NCBI RefSeq assembly: GCF_013408825.1
Contig: NZ_JACCBZ010000004.1
Location: 124,001-188,000 of the forward strand
Direction of reading: 5' to 3'
DNA from: Mucilaginibacter tundrae
GTDB taxonomy: Bacteria > Bacteroidota > Bacteroidia > Sphingobacteriales > Sphingobacteriaceae
Length of the DNA stretch: 64,000 nucleotides
The position numbers were made by a program, and so were the translations under genes. Below the pieces are notes generated by a model. That model had not been told where the DNA came from. It did not search any database and was given only the letters and a program-made list of their open reading frames with translations. Shown here one piece after another: positions 52,494 through 62,269 of this stretch. Numbering within the stretch: the stretch's first letter is position 1; the number at the start of each line of letters is the position of its first letter.

Positions 52494-53714
52494 TTAATTT
52501 CTTTTAAAACTCCTGACTGCTAGCAACGCACTTAATAGCATAAGTGCTGATCCTATGATAAATGGCATCCCCGGAAACTGAAAGAATGGGTTTGGTTTGG
52601 TAAAATAATAAAAAGCTTCTGCCATTAACAAAGGCCCGAATACAGAACTCAGACTCATTAAACTGGTTAAGCCACCTTGTAATTCTCCTTGTTCGTTGGC
52701 TGGTACACTGGTGCTCATATAACCCTGCAAAGCGGGCCCGGCTATACCGCCCAGGCAGTAAGGGACAAGAAATACAAACATCATCCAGCCTTTGGATGCA
52801 AAAGCAAAAAGCAACAGACCGGCTGCGTATAAAACCAAGCCGACCCAGATGCTGCGTTCCTGGCCAAGTTTAGGAATAATTATCCTGATTAAGCCGCCTT
52901 GTACTATTGCTATAAATAAGCCAACCGCGCCAAGCGAATAACCCACCCAGTCTTCGTTCCAGTGAAACTTATCCATCGTATAAAAAGTCCAAACAGTTTG
53001 CACGGACTGAACCGCAAAATATACAAGAAACAACGAAACAGCTAATCCAATCACCGACTTATACTTGCTTAATTGCAATACAGATCCAAGCGGATTAGCT
53101 CTTTTTATATCGAATTCCCTGCGGTTTTCTTTGGGCAATGATTCGGGCATAATAAAATACCCATACGTCGCATTTAATAATGCCAGCACTGCCGCTGCTA
53201 TAAACGGATAATGAACGTCGTATTTGCCCAATATGCCACCAATTACCGGCCCAATAATAAAACCGATACCAAAAGCAACGCCTATTAAGCCAAAATTGGC
53301 AGCCCGCTTTTCGGGAGAGCTGATATCGGCAATATATGCTGATCCAGTTGTAAAGCTAGCCCCTGTAATTCCCGCAACAATCCGGCCCACAAATAGCCAT
53401 GCGATGGTTGGAGCAAAGGCTGAAAATAAATAATCAACGCTAAAGCCTAATAACGAGCAAAGCAAAACAGGCCTACGGCCAAATTTATCACTTAAATTAC
53501 CTATAAGCGGTGCAAAAAGAAATTGCATAGATGCATAAGCAGCGGTAAGCCAACCGGCGTAGCCTGACGCATCGCTGATATCACCGTGGATTAAATGTTC
53601 GATTAATTTTGGTAAAACGGGTATTATAATACCGAGTCCCATTACGTCTATAAGCAGCGTAGCAAAAATAAATCCTAAGGCAGCCTGGCGTTTTTGGGGT
53701 ACAGGTTTATCCAT
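52494..53714 (-). CDS. TetA-like (TCR/Tet) MFS exporter, paralogue 2
   Basis: This 406-aa, 12-helix protein has [12 protein letters not shown] (about 71-82), [12 protein letters not shown] and [11 protein letters not shown]. Its sequence tracks paralogue 1 along the whole length, including the loop [11 protein letters not shown], so the pair is a tandem duplication. Substrates are unknown; a tetracycline or macrolide is only one option. Confidence 0.9.
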   Translation of the reverse strand: MDKPVPQKRQAALGFIFATLLIDVMGLGIIIPVLPKLIEHLIHGDISDASGYAGWLTAAYASMQFLFAPLIGNLSDKFGRRPVLLCSLLGFSVDYLFSAFAPTIAWLFVGRIVAGITGASFTTGSAYIADISSPEKRAANFGLIGVAFGIGFIIGPVIGGILGKYDVHYPFIAAAVLALLNATYGYFIMPESLPKENRREFDIKRANPLGSVLQLSKYKSVIGLAVSLFLVYFAVQSVQTVWTFYTMDKFHWNEDWVGYSLGAVGLFIAIVQGGLIRIIIPKLGQERSIWVGLVLYAAGLLLFAFASKGWMMFVFLVPYCLGGIAGPALQGYMSTSVPANEQGELQGGLTSLMSLSSVFGPLLMAEAFYYFTKPNPFFQFPGMPFIIGSALMLLSALLAVRSFKRN

Positions 53715-53821
53715 GCCGCAAAATAAACAAATATGATTTAAATTGATACTAAAGTTTTCACTTCTCCGATTGTCATTCCGGCCAAAATAAAAAACTAGCT
53801 TGCTGTGCTATAAATCTAATA

Positions 53822-54382
53822 TTAAAGATTTTTTAGTTGCTGATACAGCTTTTCGGTGGGTAGGCCAACTACGTTGGTGTATGAACCATTTATTTTTTCA
53901 ATGCCAATTAACCCAATGCGCTCTTGTATGCCGTATGAGCCGGCTTTATCCAATGGCATATATTCTTTTACATAACTGGTAATTTCCTCATCTGTTAATT
54001 TACGGAAGAAGACTTCAGATACATCAAAAAATTTATTGTAACGGTGTTTATGAAGCAAGCAAACGCCGGTAATTACTTTGTGTACTTTGCCGGATAGCAT
54101 TTTAAGCATTTCTATGGCATGTTCGGCGGTTTCTGGCTTGCCTAATATCAACCCATCAATACAAACTATGGTATCTGCAGTAACCACAACCTCATCCGCT
54201 ATGCTTTCATCAAATGCTTCAGCCTTTTTGGATGCGATATAAACGGCGATTTCTTCAGGTGATAAATTTTCAGGATAGGACTCGTCTACCTCTTTTAATA
54301 CTACCCTGAAATCAACATCCATCAGCCTTAACAATTCTTGTCGGCGAGGTGATTTTGATGCCAGGATAATTTTGTGGTTCAT
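53822..54382 (-). CDS. Maf-family nucleotide pyrophosphatase
   Basis: This 186-aa protein opens with the Maf motif I-L-A-S-K-S-P-R-R-Q-E-L-L (6-18) and has E-V-D-E-S-Y-P, S-K-K-A-E-A-F, the catalytic V-V-T-A-D-T-I-V (about 67-74), G-K-P and a D-K-A-G-S-Y-G-I-Q-E segment near 145. It hydrolyses dTTP/UTP or modified nucleotides, a house-cleaning role. It is the last gene of the run from the ferredoxin/DUF2520 block. Confidence 0.93.
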   Translation of the reverse strand: MNHKIILASKSPRRQELLRLMDVDFRVVLKEVDESYPENLSPEEIAVYIASKKAEAFDESIADEVVVTADTIVCIDGLILGKPETAEHAIEMLKMLSGKVHKVITGVCLLHKHRYNKFFDVSEVFFRKLTDEEITSYVKEYMPLDKAGSYGIQERIGLIGIEKINGSYTNVVGLPTEKLYQQLKNL

Positions 54383-54423
54383 ATTTATCTAGATTCTTAC
54401 TTCTTAACTCTTGTTTTTATCAA

Positions 54424-54945
54424 TTACCAGCTATAAGCCTGTTCGCTCATCCACTTGCCTTGCACCTTTAACACTTTCTCTATCACATCGCGGGCGCAGC
54501 CTTTACCACCCGGATATGTCGATATGTATTGACTAACTGCTTTGATCTCTTCTACTGCATCGGCCGGGCATACTGGTAAGCCGGCAAGTTTCATCGGAGC
54601 AAGGTCGGGGATATCATCACCCATATATAACACATTAGATGCATGGGTTATCTTTTCTTCCAGGTAAATTTTAAATCGTTCGGCTTTAGTATGCGTGCCC
54701 ATGTAAACATCAGTAACACCAAGGCTATTTAACCTATATACTGCACTTTTAGAACGACTGCCGGAAATGGCACAAACCTGATAACCGCATTTTACTGCTA
54801 ATTGTATCGCATAGCCATCCTTAATGTTGAATGCGCGTGTTTGTTCACCGCTCTCATTTACAAAAACAGAACCATCGGTCAATACGCCATCTACATCAAA
54901 AATAAATGTAGTTATATCATGAAGCTTGCTTAAAAAGGATTCCAT
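54424..54945 (-). CDS. KdsC-like HAD phosphatase (KDO-8-phosphate phosphatase family)
   Basis: This 173-aa protein has the HAD motif I D17-V-D19-G-V-L-T-D-G-S and a downstream G-D-D-I-P-D-L (motif IV, about 108-114), with K-A-E-R-F and K-G-C-A-R-D in between and after. It matches KdsC-type phosphatases, which make KDO for lipopolysaccharide. There is no cap domain, as expected for this group. The adjacent Maf and DUF2520 genes are the usual Sphingobacteriaceae companions. Confidence 0.9.
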   Translation of the reverse strand: MESFLSKLHDITTFIFDVDGVLTDGSVFVNESGEQTRAFNIKDGYAIQLAVKCGYQVCAISGSRSKSAVYRLNSLGVTDVYMGTHTKAERFKIYLEEKITHASNVLYMGDDIPDLAPMKLAGLPVCPADAVEEIKAVSQYISTYPGGKGCARDVIEKVLKVQGKWMSEQAYSW

Positions 54946-54972
54946 TAGTTTGATTAAACTGATTTCAAAAAT

Positions 54973-55218
54973 CTATTGGTTATCGCGCCATTCGTAAACC
55001 CAGGCAGATTGTATTTGCTCTAGATGCCCTTCAGTTGATTGCTCGCGTGTACCTGCGAAATTAGGCAGGGTAAGTATCCACTCTAAAAGATCAGTGAAAC
55101 GGATGCGGTATATTTTTGATTCATCAAAATCATCGCCGAACTTTTCATAAAGCTCAATGGCAATATCTTCATGATCAGCCCAGTGTATAGGTAAAGCAAA
55201 TTTTTTGTCGTCAGTCAT
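54973..55218 (-). CDS. iscX: IscX-like Fe-S assembly protein
   Basis: This 81-aa protein matches IscX: L-P-I-H-W-A-D-H-E-D-I-A-I-E-L-Y-E-K-F near the N-terminus, I-R-F-T-D-L-L-E-W in the middle and Q-S-A-W-V-Y-E-W at the end. IscX modulates IscS/iron supply in Fe-S cluster assembly. It is slightly longer than E. coli IscX (66 aa). The ferredoxin gene lies 35 bases upstream on the same strand, fitting an iron-sulfur theme. Confidence 0.9.
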   Translation of the reverse strand: MTDDKKFALPIHWADHEDIAIELYEKFGDDFDESKIYRIRFTDLLEWILTLPNFAGTREQSTEGHLEQIQSAWVYEWRDNQ

Positions 55219-55253
55219 TGTTATGTTGATGAGTAGAATCTAAAATAATGTTA

Positions 55254-55586
55254 TTAGTGGCCCATGAAGTCGGACTGGTCGGGTAAAGTTACTTCAATAT
55301 CACCGTCAATTACCACACATTGGCAACCTAAGCGGGAAGTAATACGCGGATTAACTGCTCTATCAATAAAGTCTTCTTCTTTATCTGAAATTTCCTGCAG
55401 GTTATCCATCCCTTTATTTACATACACATGGCAAGTGCTGCAACCGCAAACTCCACCACAATTGTGTTGTAACTCAATGCCATTCTCCAGGCAAACATCT
55501 AAAACAGACTCACCTTCGGCAATAGGGAATTCAACAGATTCGTGATCCTTTTCCTCAAAGTTTATCTTAAGCTTAAAAATATTCAT
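55254..55586 (-). CDS. Adrenodoxin-type 2Fe-2S ferredoxin
   Basis: This 110-aa protein has the cluster motif N-C-G-G-V-C-G-C-S-T-C-H-V (C-x5-C-x2-C) and the distal R-L-G-C-Q-C-V supplying the fourth Cys, with the E-D-E/D-F-I-D helix between them. It is a soluble electron carrier of the ISC-associated type. It could be the redox partner of the P450 at 45.9 kb, a speculative link. Confidence 0.94.
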   Translation of the reverse strand: MNIFKLKINFEEKDHESVEFPIAEGESVLDVCLENGIELQHNCGGVCGCSTCHVYVNKGMDNLQEISDKEEDFIDRAVNPRITSRLGCQCVVIDGDIEVTLPDQSDFMGH

Positions 55587-55626
55587 TTTGGCAAAAGTAA
55601 TAAAATTACTTACGTGGCGTATTGTA

Positions 55627-56388
55627 TTAATCCTTTTTGATAATACCCTGACTTAACAACCTATATAACTGTTCCCACTCAGGTTCATATTTGAGTAGTT
55701 GCAAATGTTCAAACATTGTTTTTTGGTCATTACGGATGGCAGGCCCCGTTTGTACGTTGGCTGGTAAATTGGTTTGAACTTTCTCGGCAGTCTCTAAAAT
55801 TAGTGGTCTTAATAAATTAAAATCAATTCGTTGATCCGCCAATAATTCCTGCGCTACCCGGTATAGGTAATTTGGAAAGTTACATGCGAATACTGCCGCC
55901 AGATGTAAGGTTTTACGCTGGGTTGAATCAATCTCATACACATTATTGCTAATGCTTTGGGCAAGTTCTTTTAGTGTTTTGGTAATCAACTCGTTAGCAC
56001 CTTCAATACATAATGGCACGGTCAAAAAATCAATCTCTTTTGTTTTGCTAAAGGTTTGTAATGGATAAAAAATTCCGGCATTGTCTGTAAAGGCAAGAAT
56101 GTTATACAAATCTGTCGCGCCCGAAGTATGTACTATTAGTTTATTGTGCTTTGATAATTCCTGGGCGATACCTGCAATAGCATCATCGCTTACAGAAATG
56201 ATAAAAATGTCAGTATTTGGGTCGATGCTGTTCAGGTCATCAATAGCCTCAGCACCGATATGATATGCCAGTAGGGCAGCGTTGTGTGCATTACGGCTGT
56301 AAACCTGCCCTATTCGGTGCCCCGCATTTTTAAAAGCCGCGCCTAAATGTGTAGCTACATTGCCCGAACCGATAAGTGTGATACGCAT
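55627..56388 (-). CDS. DUF2520 / Rossmann-like dehydrogenase family protein
   Basis: This 253-aa protein starts with the dinucleotide motif I-G-S-G-N-V-A-T-H-L-G (5-15). It has the family marks V-H-T-S-G-A-T (about 91-97), F-Y-P-L-Q-T-F-S-K and the DUF2520 helix H-L-A-A-V-F-A-C-N-F-P-N-Y-L-Y (about 161-175). The enzyme reaction is not established to my knowledge. It follows the SDR gene by 4 bases. Confidence 0.9.
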   Translation of the reverse strand: MRITLIGSGNVATHLGAAFKNAGHRIGQVYSRNAHNAALLAYHIGAEAIDDLNSIDPNTDIFIISVSDDAIAGIAQELSKHNKLIVHTSGATDLYNILAFTDNAGIFYPLQTFSKTKEIDFLTVPLCIEGANELITKTLKELAQSISNNVYEIDSTQRKTLHLAAVFACNFPNYLYRVAQELLADQRIDFNLLRPLILETAEKVQTNLPANVQTGPAIRNDQKTMFEHLQLLKYEPEWEQLYRLLSQGIIKKD

Positions 56389-56392
56389 AATT

Positions 56393-57241
56393 TCATACTA
56401 AATATTTGCTCACTAATTTTTTGCTAATATCCCAAAGCTTATTGCGGTTAGCTTCATTCCAGGATAGTATTGATGATTTTGCCAATTTCTTTTTAACGAA
56501 GTACTGGCAGCTCTTTGCATCCATACCCGGCTCGGTTGCCAGGTATACGGTGGTTTGCGCGCCCTCTTCCGCAGAAATTAAGAATGGACTAACCAAGAAT
56601 GTTGTTAACTTACCTAAAAAACCGCCTATGCCACTCCAAAATTCCGTTTTTACAACGCCCGGGTGCAAAGCAAATGACGAAATACCCTTATCCGCATATT
56701 TTTCAGCCAAAGCTTTGGTGAAATAAATATTGAATAGCTTGACCATGCCATAAGCTTTCCATGCCGAATATTTCTTTTGCTGCCATGGCAGATCATCAAA
56801 CTCGGCTTTACCTCTTTTATGCGCTTCAGAACTTACATTGATTACTCGTGCTTGCCCCTTCTCTAATAATGGCATCAGTGCCATGGTTAACAAAAAGTGG
56901 CCTAAATGATTTACCTGGAAGGTCATTTCAAAACCGTCCTTAGTCATTTGCTTTTCACCAAATATCCCGCCTGCATTATTGATCAGTACGTTTACCCCGA
57001 ATAATTTAGCTTTAAGTTCATCGGCTGCTTCGCGGACACTTTGCAGATCGGCGAGATCACATTTTACTACGAAAATGTTCTTGTTATTTGTTTGAGCGAT
57101 AATCTCGTCTTTAAGGCGGTCACCTTTTTGGGTATTCCTGACCAGCAAATAAATAGCGTGATCTTTTTTCGCAAGTGCTAAAGCGGTTTCTTTGCCTATG
57201 CCGGAAGTTGCACCGGTAATTACAGTAGTTCTTAAAGCCAT
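56393..57241 (-). CDS. Short-chain dehydrogenase/reductase
   Basis: This 282-aa SDR has T-G-A-T-S-G-I-G-K-E-T (9-19), the N-N-A-G-G motif near 90, N-H-L-G-H-F-L-L-T, catalytic Ser in N-V-S-S-E-A and Y-x-x-x-K in A-Y-G-M-V-K. It resembles retinol-dehydrogenase/WW-oxidoreductase-like SDRs by overall layout. The substrate is unknown. It sits between the topoisomerase and DUF2520 genes on the same strand. Confidence 0.9.
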   Translation of the reverse strand: MALRTTVITGATSGIGKETALALAKKDHAIYLLVRNTQKGDRLKDEIIAQTNNKNIFVVKCDLADLQSVREAADELKAKLFGVNVLINNAGGIFGEKQMTKDGFEMTFQVNHLGHFLLTMALMPLLEKGQARVINVSSEAHKRGKAEFDDLPWQQKKYSAWKAYGMVKLFNIYFTKALAEKYADKGISSFALHPGVVKTEFWSGIGGFLGKLTTFLVSPFLISAEEGAQTTVYLATEPGMDAKSCQYFVKKKLAKSSILSWNEANRNKLWDISKKLVSKYLV

Positions 57242-57269
57242 AATGCTAATTGTGCTGTAAATATAGCCA

Positions 57270-58355
57270 CTAACTGGCTTCTGCCAATTTTTCGTGTGCT
57301 AAAATTTCAAGCATTGCTTTTTCGGCCATATTTAACTCTGCGGCTTTCACATCCTTATCATCATCTAATTCTTTAATGTAATGGAACAAAGTACCGTCTT
57401 CATAACTTTTTATGATGGTTGGGTGCACATAATATTTTTTACAAACGGTACGGGTGTTCCCAAGGTTTATGGCTACTTCGTCTAACACACTCACTATTTT
57501 CTTACGACATTCGGTTATATTCTCAAACTCGCCTGCCCCTTTAAATGCATATAAAGCGCTAACGCTGCCTGCCCAGGTACGGAAATCCTTCGCGGTAAAA
57601 TCTTCGCCGGTAACTTCGTGCAGGTAATGGTTAACATCTCCTGATCCTATTGTGCAATGCTGTCCATCTTCGTTATAGTATTGGAATAGATCTTTTCCGG
57701 GTATCTCACGGCACTTCTTTACCAGATTTGCCAGCTTACGGCTCTGTAGTGATATTTTATGAAATACGCCTTTCTTACCTTTAAACTCAAACTTTAGGGT
57801 TGAGCCTTCTATTTTTACATGGCGGTTCATTAATGTTGTTAAACCGAATGAGCCATATAGTTTTTTATATGATTCATTTCCTACCCTGATACTGGTGAGC
57901 TCCATCAGCCTGATCACTAAGGCAACCACCTTTTCATGATCTAATTTAGGGCGTGCCAAGTCCTTATCTATTTGCGCACGAATAGCCGGCAAATGTGATG
58001 CGAATAATTGCAGCCTATGGTACTTAGATTGATTACGGATCTGATTCCAATGCGGGTGATAACGGTATTGTTTTCTTCCTGCCGCATCGGTACCCGTAAA
58101 CTGCAAATGGCCATTCTCATACGGCGAGATCCAAACATTAGTATAAGCAGGTGGAATCACTAGTTTATTGAACCTATCAATCAGCTCTTTATCCTTAACC
58201 AATTCTCCACCAGCGTTATAAAAACTCCAGCCTTTACCTGATTTTTTACGTGTATAACCGGGAGTTGAGTCGGACACATAACGTAATCCAACTGCTTTTG
58301 CTGTGACCTTTGGGTCACGGCCTATTTTTTCAAGTTTTTTTAGAAGACGGTTCAT
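57270..58355 (-). CDS. Type IB DNA topoisomerase
   Basis: This 361-aa protein is of the poxvirus-like bacterial TopIB group. The N-terminal domain reads G-W-S-F-Y-N-A-G-G, then I-P-P-A-Y-T-N-V-W-I and Q-Y-R-Y-H-P-H-W. The catalytic domain has V-I-R-L-M-E-L-T-S-I-R-V-G-N-E, F-R-T-W-A-G-S and the active-site Tyr in C-K-K-Y-Y-V-H-P. It relaxes DNA supercoils. It is divergent from the aldo/keto reductase gene across the second repeat copy. Confidence 0.93.
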   Translation of the reverse strand: MNRLLKKLEKIGRDPKVTAKAVGLRYVSDSTPGYTRKKSGKGWSFYNAGGELVKDKELIDRFNKLVIPPAYTNVWISPYENGHLQFTGTDAAGRKQYRYHPHWNQIRNQSKYHRLQLFASHLPAIRAQIDKDLARPKLDHEKVVALVIRLMELTSIRVGNESYKKLYGSFGLTTLMNRHVKIEGSTLKFEFKGKKGVFHKISLQSRKLANLVKKCREIPGKDLFQYYNEDGQHCTIGSGDVNHYLHEVTGEDFTAKDFRTWAGSVSALYAFKGAGEFENITECRKKIVSVLDEVAINLGNTRTVCKKYYVHPTIIKSYEDGTLFHYIKELDDDKDVKAAELNMAEKAMLEILAHEKLAEAS

Positions 58356-58415
58356 TGAATAGACAACAAGACTAATTGGGTTAAGTTTTTGTTGTTAAAA
58401 TTAATTTCAAGGATA

Positions 58416-58582
58416 AACTGTACCACGAAACAAGTGAAACACCCTGGTACATTTGGTACACTTTTCACCCCAAAAAAGGCCAAAAAAATACTAAAAATGG
58501 CATTTTTAGATCGATTTTTGAGCCTCAAATCAGGCTAAAAACCTCATTTTCGATTTAAAAACGTTCAATTTTACACCATTTT
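58416..58582 (-). repeat. Dispersed intergenic repeat, copy 2
   Basis: Minus-strand copy: AAAATGGTGTAAAA is the complement of 58569-58582, AAGTGTACCAAATGTACCA that of 58445-58463, and GTGGTACAGT that of 58417-58426. These match copy 1 blocks at 14/14, 17/19 and 10/10 bases in the same order, but the copy is about 78 bases shorter overall. It lies between divergent genes. Confidence 0.7.
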
Positions 58583-58662
58583 TGCGTAAAATTTCGATAA
58601 AAAACATCAAAAATCACCCCATTTTATGCAATTTAGATTCAAATAAATTACACACCTCACTT

Positions 58663-59685
58663 ATGAAATACAATTTTTTAGGCAACACCGGTTTACTGGT
58701 GTCCGAAATTTGCTTTGGCACCATGACCTTTGGTGGCACAGGCATTTGGGAAAACATTGGAAAGGCACAACAATCAGAAGTTAACGAACTGATGAAAGTT
58801 GTAGTCGACTCCGGTATCAACTTCATCGATACCGCTAACGTTTATTCTTACGGCGAATCGGAAAAATTATTAGGACAATCTATCAAAGATCTTGGTTTTA
58901 ACCGTAATGAGTTAGTAATCGCCACTAAAGTTCGCGGCCGAATGGGCGAAGGTAAAAATGCCGTTGGTTTATCGCGTTATCATATTTTCTATTCGGTTGA
59001 TGACAGCCTGCAGCGCTTGCAGTTAGATCATATCGATATTTTGTATGTGCATGGTTTCGACCCTAAAACACCAGTTGAAGAAACCATGCGTGCTTTAAAC
59101 GACATCGTTCTAACAGGAAAGGTTCGCTATATAGCCATCTGCAACTGGCCAGCATGGGTGGTTATGAAAGCTATAGGTATTTGCAAACTACACGGATGGA
59201 ATCAATTTGTGGGCATGCAATACTTCTACTCATTAGCAGGTCGTGATATTGAGCGTGAAATTTTACCATTAGCTGCCGATCAAAATTTGGCTATGATGCC
59301 ATGGAGCCCGCTGGCAGGTGGTTTCCTTGGTGGCAAATATACCCGGGATAACGAAAAGGTGGAAGGATCAAGACGTACAACTTTTGATTTCCCACCTATC
59401 AACAAAGAAAAAACTTATGACATTATTGATGTGATAACTGAGGTTGGTAAGCAGCATAACGTTTCGCCGGCGGCAATCGCGTTGGCGTGGGTTAGGCAGC
59501 AACCCGGTGTAACCAGCACTATCATCGGTGCAAAAACAATTGAACAGTTAAATGACAATATCAAATCAACAGAAGTTACGTTGGCTGAAGATGATCTAAA
59601 AAAAATTGATGAAGTAAGCGCCTTGCCAAAAGAATATCCAGGCTGGATGGTTGAAAGGCAATCTGCTGACAGGGAATTGAAATAA
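58663..59685 (+). CDS. Aldo/keto reductase
   Basis: I choose ATG 58663 (M-K-Y-N-F-L-G-N-T-G), the standard family N-terminus; an in-frame extension to 58582 adds 27 residues from the repeat-flanking DNA. The 340-aa product has the tetrad Asp/Tyr in D-T-A-N-V-Y-S-Y-G-E, Lys in A-T-K-V-R-G and His in Y-V-H-G-F-D, plus P-W-S-P-L-A-G-G-F-L-G-G and G-A-K-T-I-E-Q-L at the NADPH site. It resembles YajO/Gpr-type AKRs acting on aldehydes or ketones; the substrate is open. Confidence 0.93.
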   Translation: MKYNFLGNTGLLVSEICFGTMTFGGTGIWENIGKAQQSEVNELMKVVVDSGINFIDTANVYSYGESEKLLGQSIKDLGFNRNELVIATKVRGRMGEGKNAVGLSRYHIFYSVDDSLQRLQLDHIDILYVHGFDPKTPVEETMRALNDIVLTGKVRYIAICNWPAWVVMKAIGICKLHGWNQFVGMQYFYSLAGRDIEREILPLAADQNLAMMPWSPLAGGFLGGKYTRDNEKVEGSRRTTFDFPPINKEKTYDIIDVITEVGKQHNVSPAAIALAWVRQQPGVTSTIIGAKTIEQLNDNIKSTEVTLAEDDLKKIDEVSALPKEYPGWMVERQSADRELK

Positions 59686-59727
59686 ACCTTCTCGTTAATT
59701 CGATCAGCGGGAGAAATGACAAACAAA

Positions 59728-59758
59728 AAGAGCCACAATATTTACTATTGTGGCTCTT
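59728..59758. terminator. Bidirectional terminator
   Basis: AAGAGCCACAATA and TATTGTGGCTCTT form a perfect 13-bp stem around TTTAC. A-rich flanks on the left give a T-run on the minus strand, so it ends both the aldo/keto reductase (+) and arginine decarboxylase (-) genes. Confidence 0.9.
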
Positions 59759-59777
59759 AAAATATGTCATTATTATA

Positions 59778-61172
59778 TTAAGTCGTATAACCCAGTATCT
59801 TCAGCACTTGTTTACTATTCTGTTCTTCGCCGAACACTTCAAAGTTAAATGTCTCATCCCTGTTTCTGCGGATAATAACATGCTTGGGCGAAGGCAAAAG
59901 GCAATGGTGTATGCCTCCATAACCGCTTAAAACTTCCTGGTAAGCTCCTGTGTTGAAAAAACCAACGTATTGTACCTTGCGCGTCTTAGGCATAAATACA
60001 CTATTCATGTGCGCTTCCTGGTTGTAATAATCCTGCCCATCGCAGGTTATACCGCCCATATTTACACGTTCATACTCACTATCCCAGTTATTAACCGGTA
60101 ACAGGATGTATTTTTGGTTCAAGGCCCAAACATCAGGCAGGTTGGTAATAAATGAACCATCAAGCATTAACCATTTCTCACGGTCGTTTTGTTGCTTGCG
60201 GCCTAAAACCTTGTATAGAATGCCTGATGCCTCGGCAACAGTGTATTTTCCAAACTCAGTGATAATATCCGGTTCAACAGTGTCATTATCCGCGCAAATT
60301 TCTTTTATACGGCTTACGATCTCGTTGATCATGTATTCGTAATCGAAATCAAATACCAGTGAATCCTTAAATGGCATACCGCCACCAATGTCCAAAGTAT
60401 CTAAATGCGGATTGATCTTTTTGAATTTACAATAAAGCGTTACATATTTCTCTAACTCATTCCAATAATATGGCGTGTCAGATATACCGGAGTTGATAAA
60501 GAAATGCAACAACTTAACCTGGAAGTTAGGATTGTCTTCGATCTTGTTGTGATAAAAATCAATGATATCTTCCATTCTGATACCTAAGCGTGAGGTATAG
60601 AACTGCGAATCAGGCTGCTCTTCCGCTGCTATACGGATGCCTAAGTTACAAGGCTCATCTAACTCGATCTCGTCATCGTAAAGATTAAATTCTTCCTTAT
60701 TATCCAATACCGGGATGATGTTCTTAAAGCCATCATGCAGCATATCAATGATGTAGGTTTTATACTGGAAGGTTTTAAAACCATTACAAATTACAGTGAT
60801 ATCTTTAGTAACGGATCCTTTTTTCTCTAAAGCATCAATCATCGGCATATCAAAAGCTGATGATGTTTCCAGGTGGATCTCGTTTTTAAGCGCTTCTTCA
60901 ACTACGTGCTTAAAATGTGAGCTTTTGGTGCAATAGCAATATTTATACGTTCCGCGGTAATTGTTTTTAACAATTGCCTGCTGAAACAACAACTTAGCCT
61001 GTTGTATTTTTTTAGAAATAATAGGGATGTAGGTGAAGCGCAGGGGAGTGCCATACGTTTCAATCATCTCCATTAAATTAAGATCATGAAAGTATAGTTC
61101 ATCATCGATGATCTCAAAACCATCCTGCGGAAAACCTACACTTAAATCAAGAAATTCCTGGTAACTCTGCAT
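59778..61172 (-). CDS. PLP-dependent arginine decarboxylase (fold type III)
   Basis: This 464-aa protein is a fold-type III decarboxylase. The PLP Lys is likely in Y-K-Y-C-Y-C-T-K-S-S-H (about 76-86), followed by H-L-E-T-S-S-A-F-D. The D-I-G-G-G-M-P-F glycine loop lies near 263-270, and the late Y-N-Q-E-A-H-M motif is near 401. Short Bacteroidota ADCs of this size convert arginine to agmatine for polyamine synthesis. Other group members (diaminopimelate, carboxynorspermidine) are possible, but the adjacent citrulline and arginine deiminase genes support arginine. Confidence 0.85.
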   Translation of the reverse strand: MQSYQEFLDLSVGFPQDGFEIIDDELYFHDLNLMEMIETYGTPLRFTYIPIISKKIQQAKLLFQQAIVKNNYRGTYKYCYCTKSSHFKHVVEEALKNEIHLETSSAFDMPMIDALEKKGSVTKDITVICNGFKTFQYKTYIIDMLHDGFKNIIPVLDNKEEFNLYDDEIELDEPCNLGIRIAAEEQPDSQFYTSRLGIRMEDIIDFYHNKIEDNPNFQVKLLHFFINSGISDTPYYWNELEKYVTLYCKFKKINPHLDTLDIGGGMPFKDSLVFDFDYEYMINEIVSRIKEICADNDTVEPDIITEFGKYTVAEASGILYKVLGRKQQNDREKWLMLDGSFITNLPDVWALNQKYILLPVNNWDSEYERVNMGGITCDGQDYYNQEAHMNSVFMPKTRKVQYVGFFNTGAYQEVLSGYGGIHHCLLPSPKHVIIRRNRDETFNFEVFGEEQNSKQVLKILGYTT

Positions 61173-61266
61173 CTATTAAAATTTTGGCAAAAATGTAATT
61201 TTTAAATGGGAATTTTATGTAATTTTTATAGTAGTAGTGTAATTATTTTTCAGATTGAAAATTAAG

Positions 61267-62184
61267 TTAATTGGCGATCGGTAAATGCACCTCTGCCATC
61301 ATGCATCTTGTACTGCCACCACCGTTATTCTCAATGGTTTGTATATCGGCATAAACCAATTTGCCATATTTTTCAAGTGATGATTTTTGCTCCAGATCAA
61401 GTGCCCTAAAAGCGCTTTCCGACATCACAATTAATATATCCCCATTTTTGCTTTTTACCTCAAGCATATTACCGGCAAAATGATTCATTTGCACAAAGGA
61501 AATTTCTATAATTTCTTTTTGAGTTGATCTTAATGATTCGATCACCACAACCTTCTCGTGCGGGTTAGGAATACTATCCAAACAAATAACCGCGAATTGG
61601 CTGCCCACACACATCAACACGTTGGTATGATAGATAGCTTTGCCATATTCATCTGCGGCATCAAAACAAACTGAGGTATAACCGCATTGTTCGCAAAATA
61701 TATCCAATACAGTTTTATCGGTACGTGGCGATAAGCAGGCGTAAGCTATTTTGTGCTCCCGGTCTAATACCATGCTGCCCGTACCTTCTAAAAACTTATT
61801 TTCTTCTTCGTATCTACTCAGGTCAACAACGTGATGAACCTTAAATTTATCCTCCAGTCGGGAAATTATATCTTCCCTGCGTTCCAACCTCCGGTTTTCC
61901 GCCTGCATGGGGTACAGGAATACATTGCCATCAGTATGGAATGACACCCAGTTATTCGGGAAAATGGAATCAGGCGTATAAGGCTGCGGGTTATCATTAA
62001 CAACCGTAACATCAACACCGTTACTTCTCAATACTTCAACAAAATTGTTAAACTCAGCCAATGCCTTTGCTTGCACCTCTTGCTGGTTTTTATCTTTATG
62101 CTGAAAGGCATTACTCTCAGCAGTTTCTTCATTATAACCGAAATTAACCGGCCTTATCATCAATAGATGTGATGTGGACTGCAT
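61267..62184 (-). CDS. ctlX: CtlX-type citrulline hydrolase (amidinotransferase superfamily)
   Basis: This 305-aa guanidino-group-modifying enzyme opens M-I-R-P-V-N-F-G-Y-N and has F-P-N-N-W (D-S-I-F-P-N-N-W-V-S), E-G-T-G-S-M-V-L-D-R and the nucleophile C294 in G-G-G-S-T-R-C-M-M-A-E. These match CtlX, which hydrolyses citrulline to ornithine; ordinary arginine deiminases carry longer C-terminal loops. It sits between the decarboxylase and arginine deiminase genes on the same strand. Confidence 0.88.
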   Translation of the reverse strand: MQSTSHLLMIRPVNFGYNEETAESNAFQHKDKNQQEVQAKALAEFNNFVEVLRSNGVDVTVVNDNPQPYTPDSIFPNNWVSFHTDGNVFLYPMQAENRRLERREDIISRLEDKFKVHHVVDLSRYEEENKFLEGTGSMVLDREHKIAYACLSPRTDKTVLDIFCEQCGYTSVCFDAADEYGKAIYHTNVLMCVGSQFAVICLDSIPNPHEKVVVIESLRSTQKEIIEISFVQMNHFAGNMLEVKSKNGDILIVMSESAFRALDLEQKSSLEKYGKLVYADIQTIENNGGGSTRCMMAEVHLPIAN

Positions 62185-62269
62185 TTAAAATGTCATTTAG
62201 TCATTGTGTCATTTAGGTCATTTTTTTCATCCAGTCAACCGTTGACTCAATGATTAATGACCCAATGAA

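Noticed and set aside
58582..58662. N-terminal extension of the aldo/keto reductase
   Set aside because: The extension comes from the edge of the repeat region; the family starts at M-K-Y-N-F-L-G at 58663.
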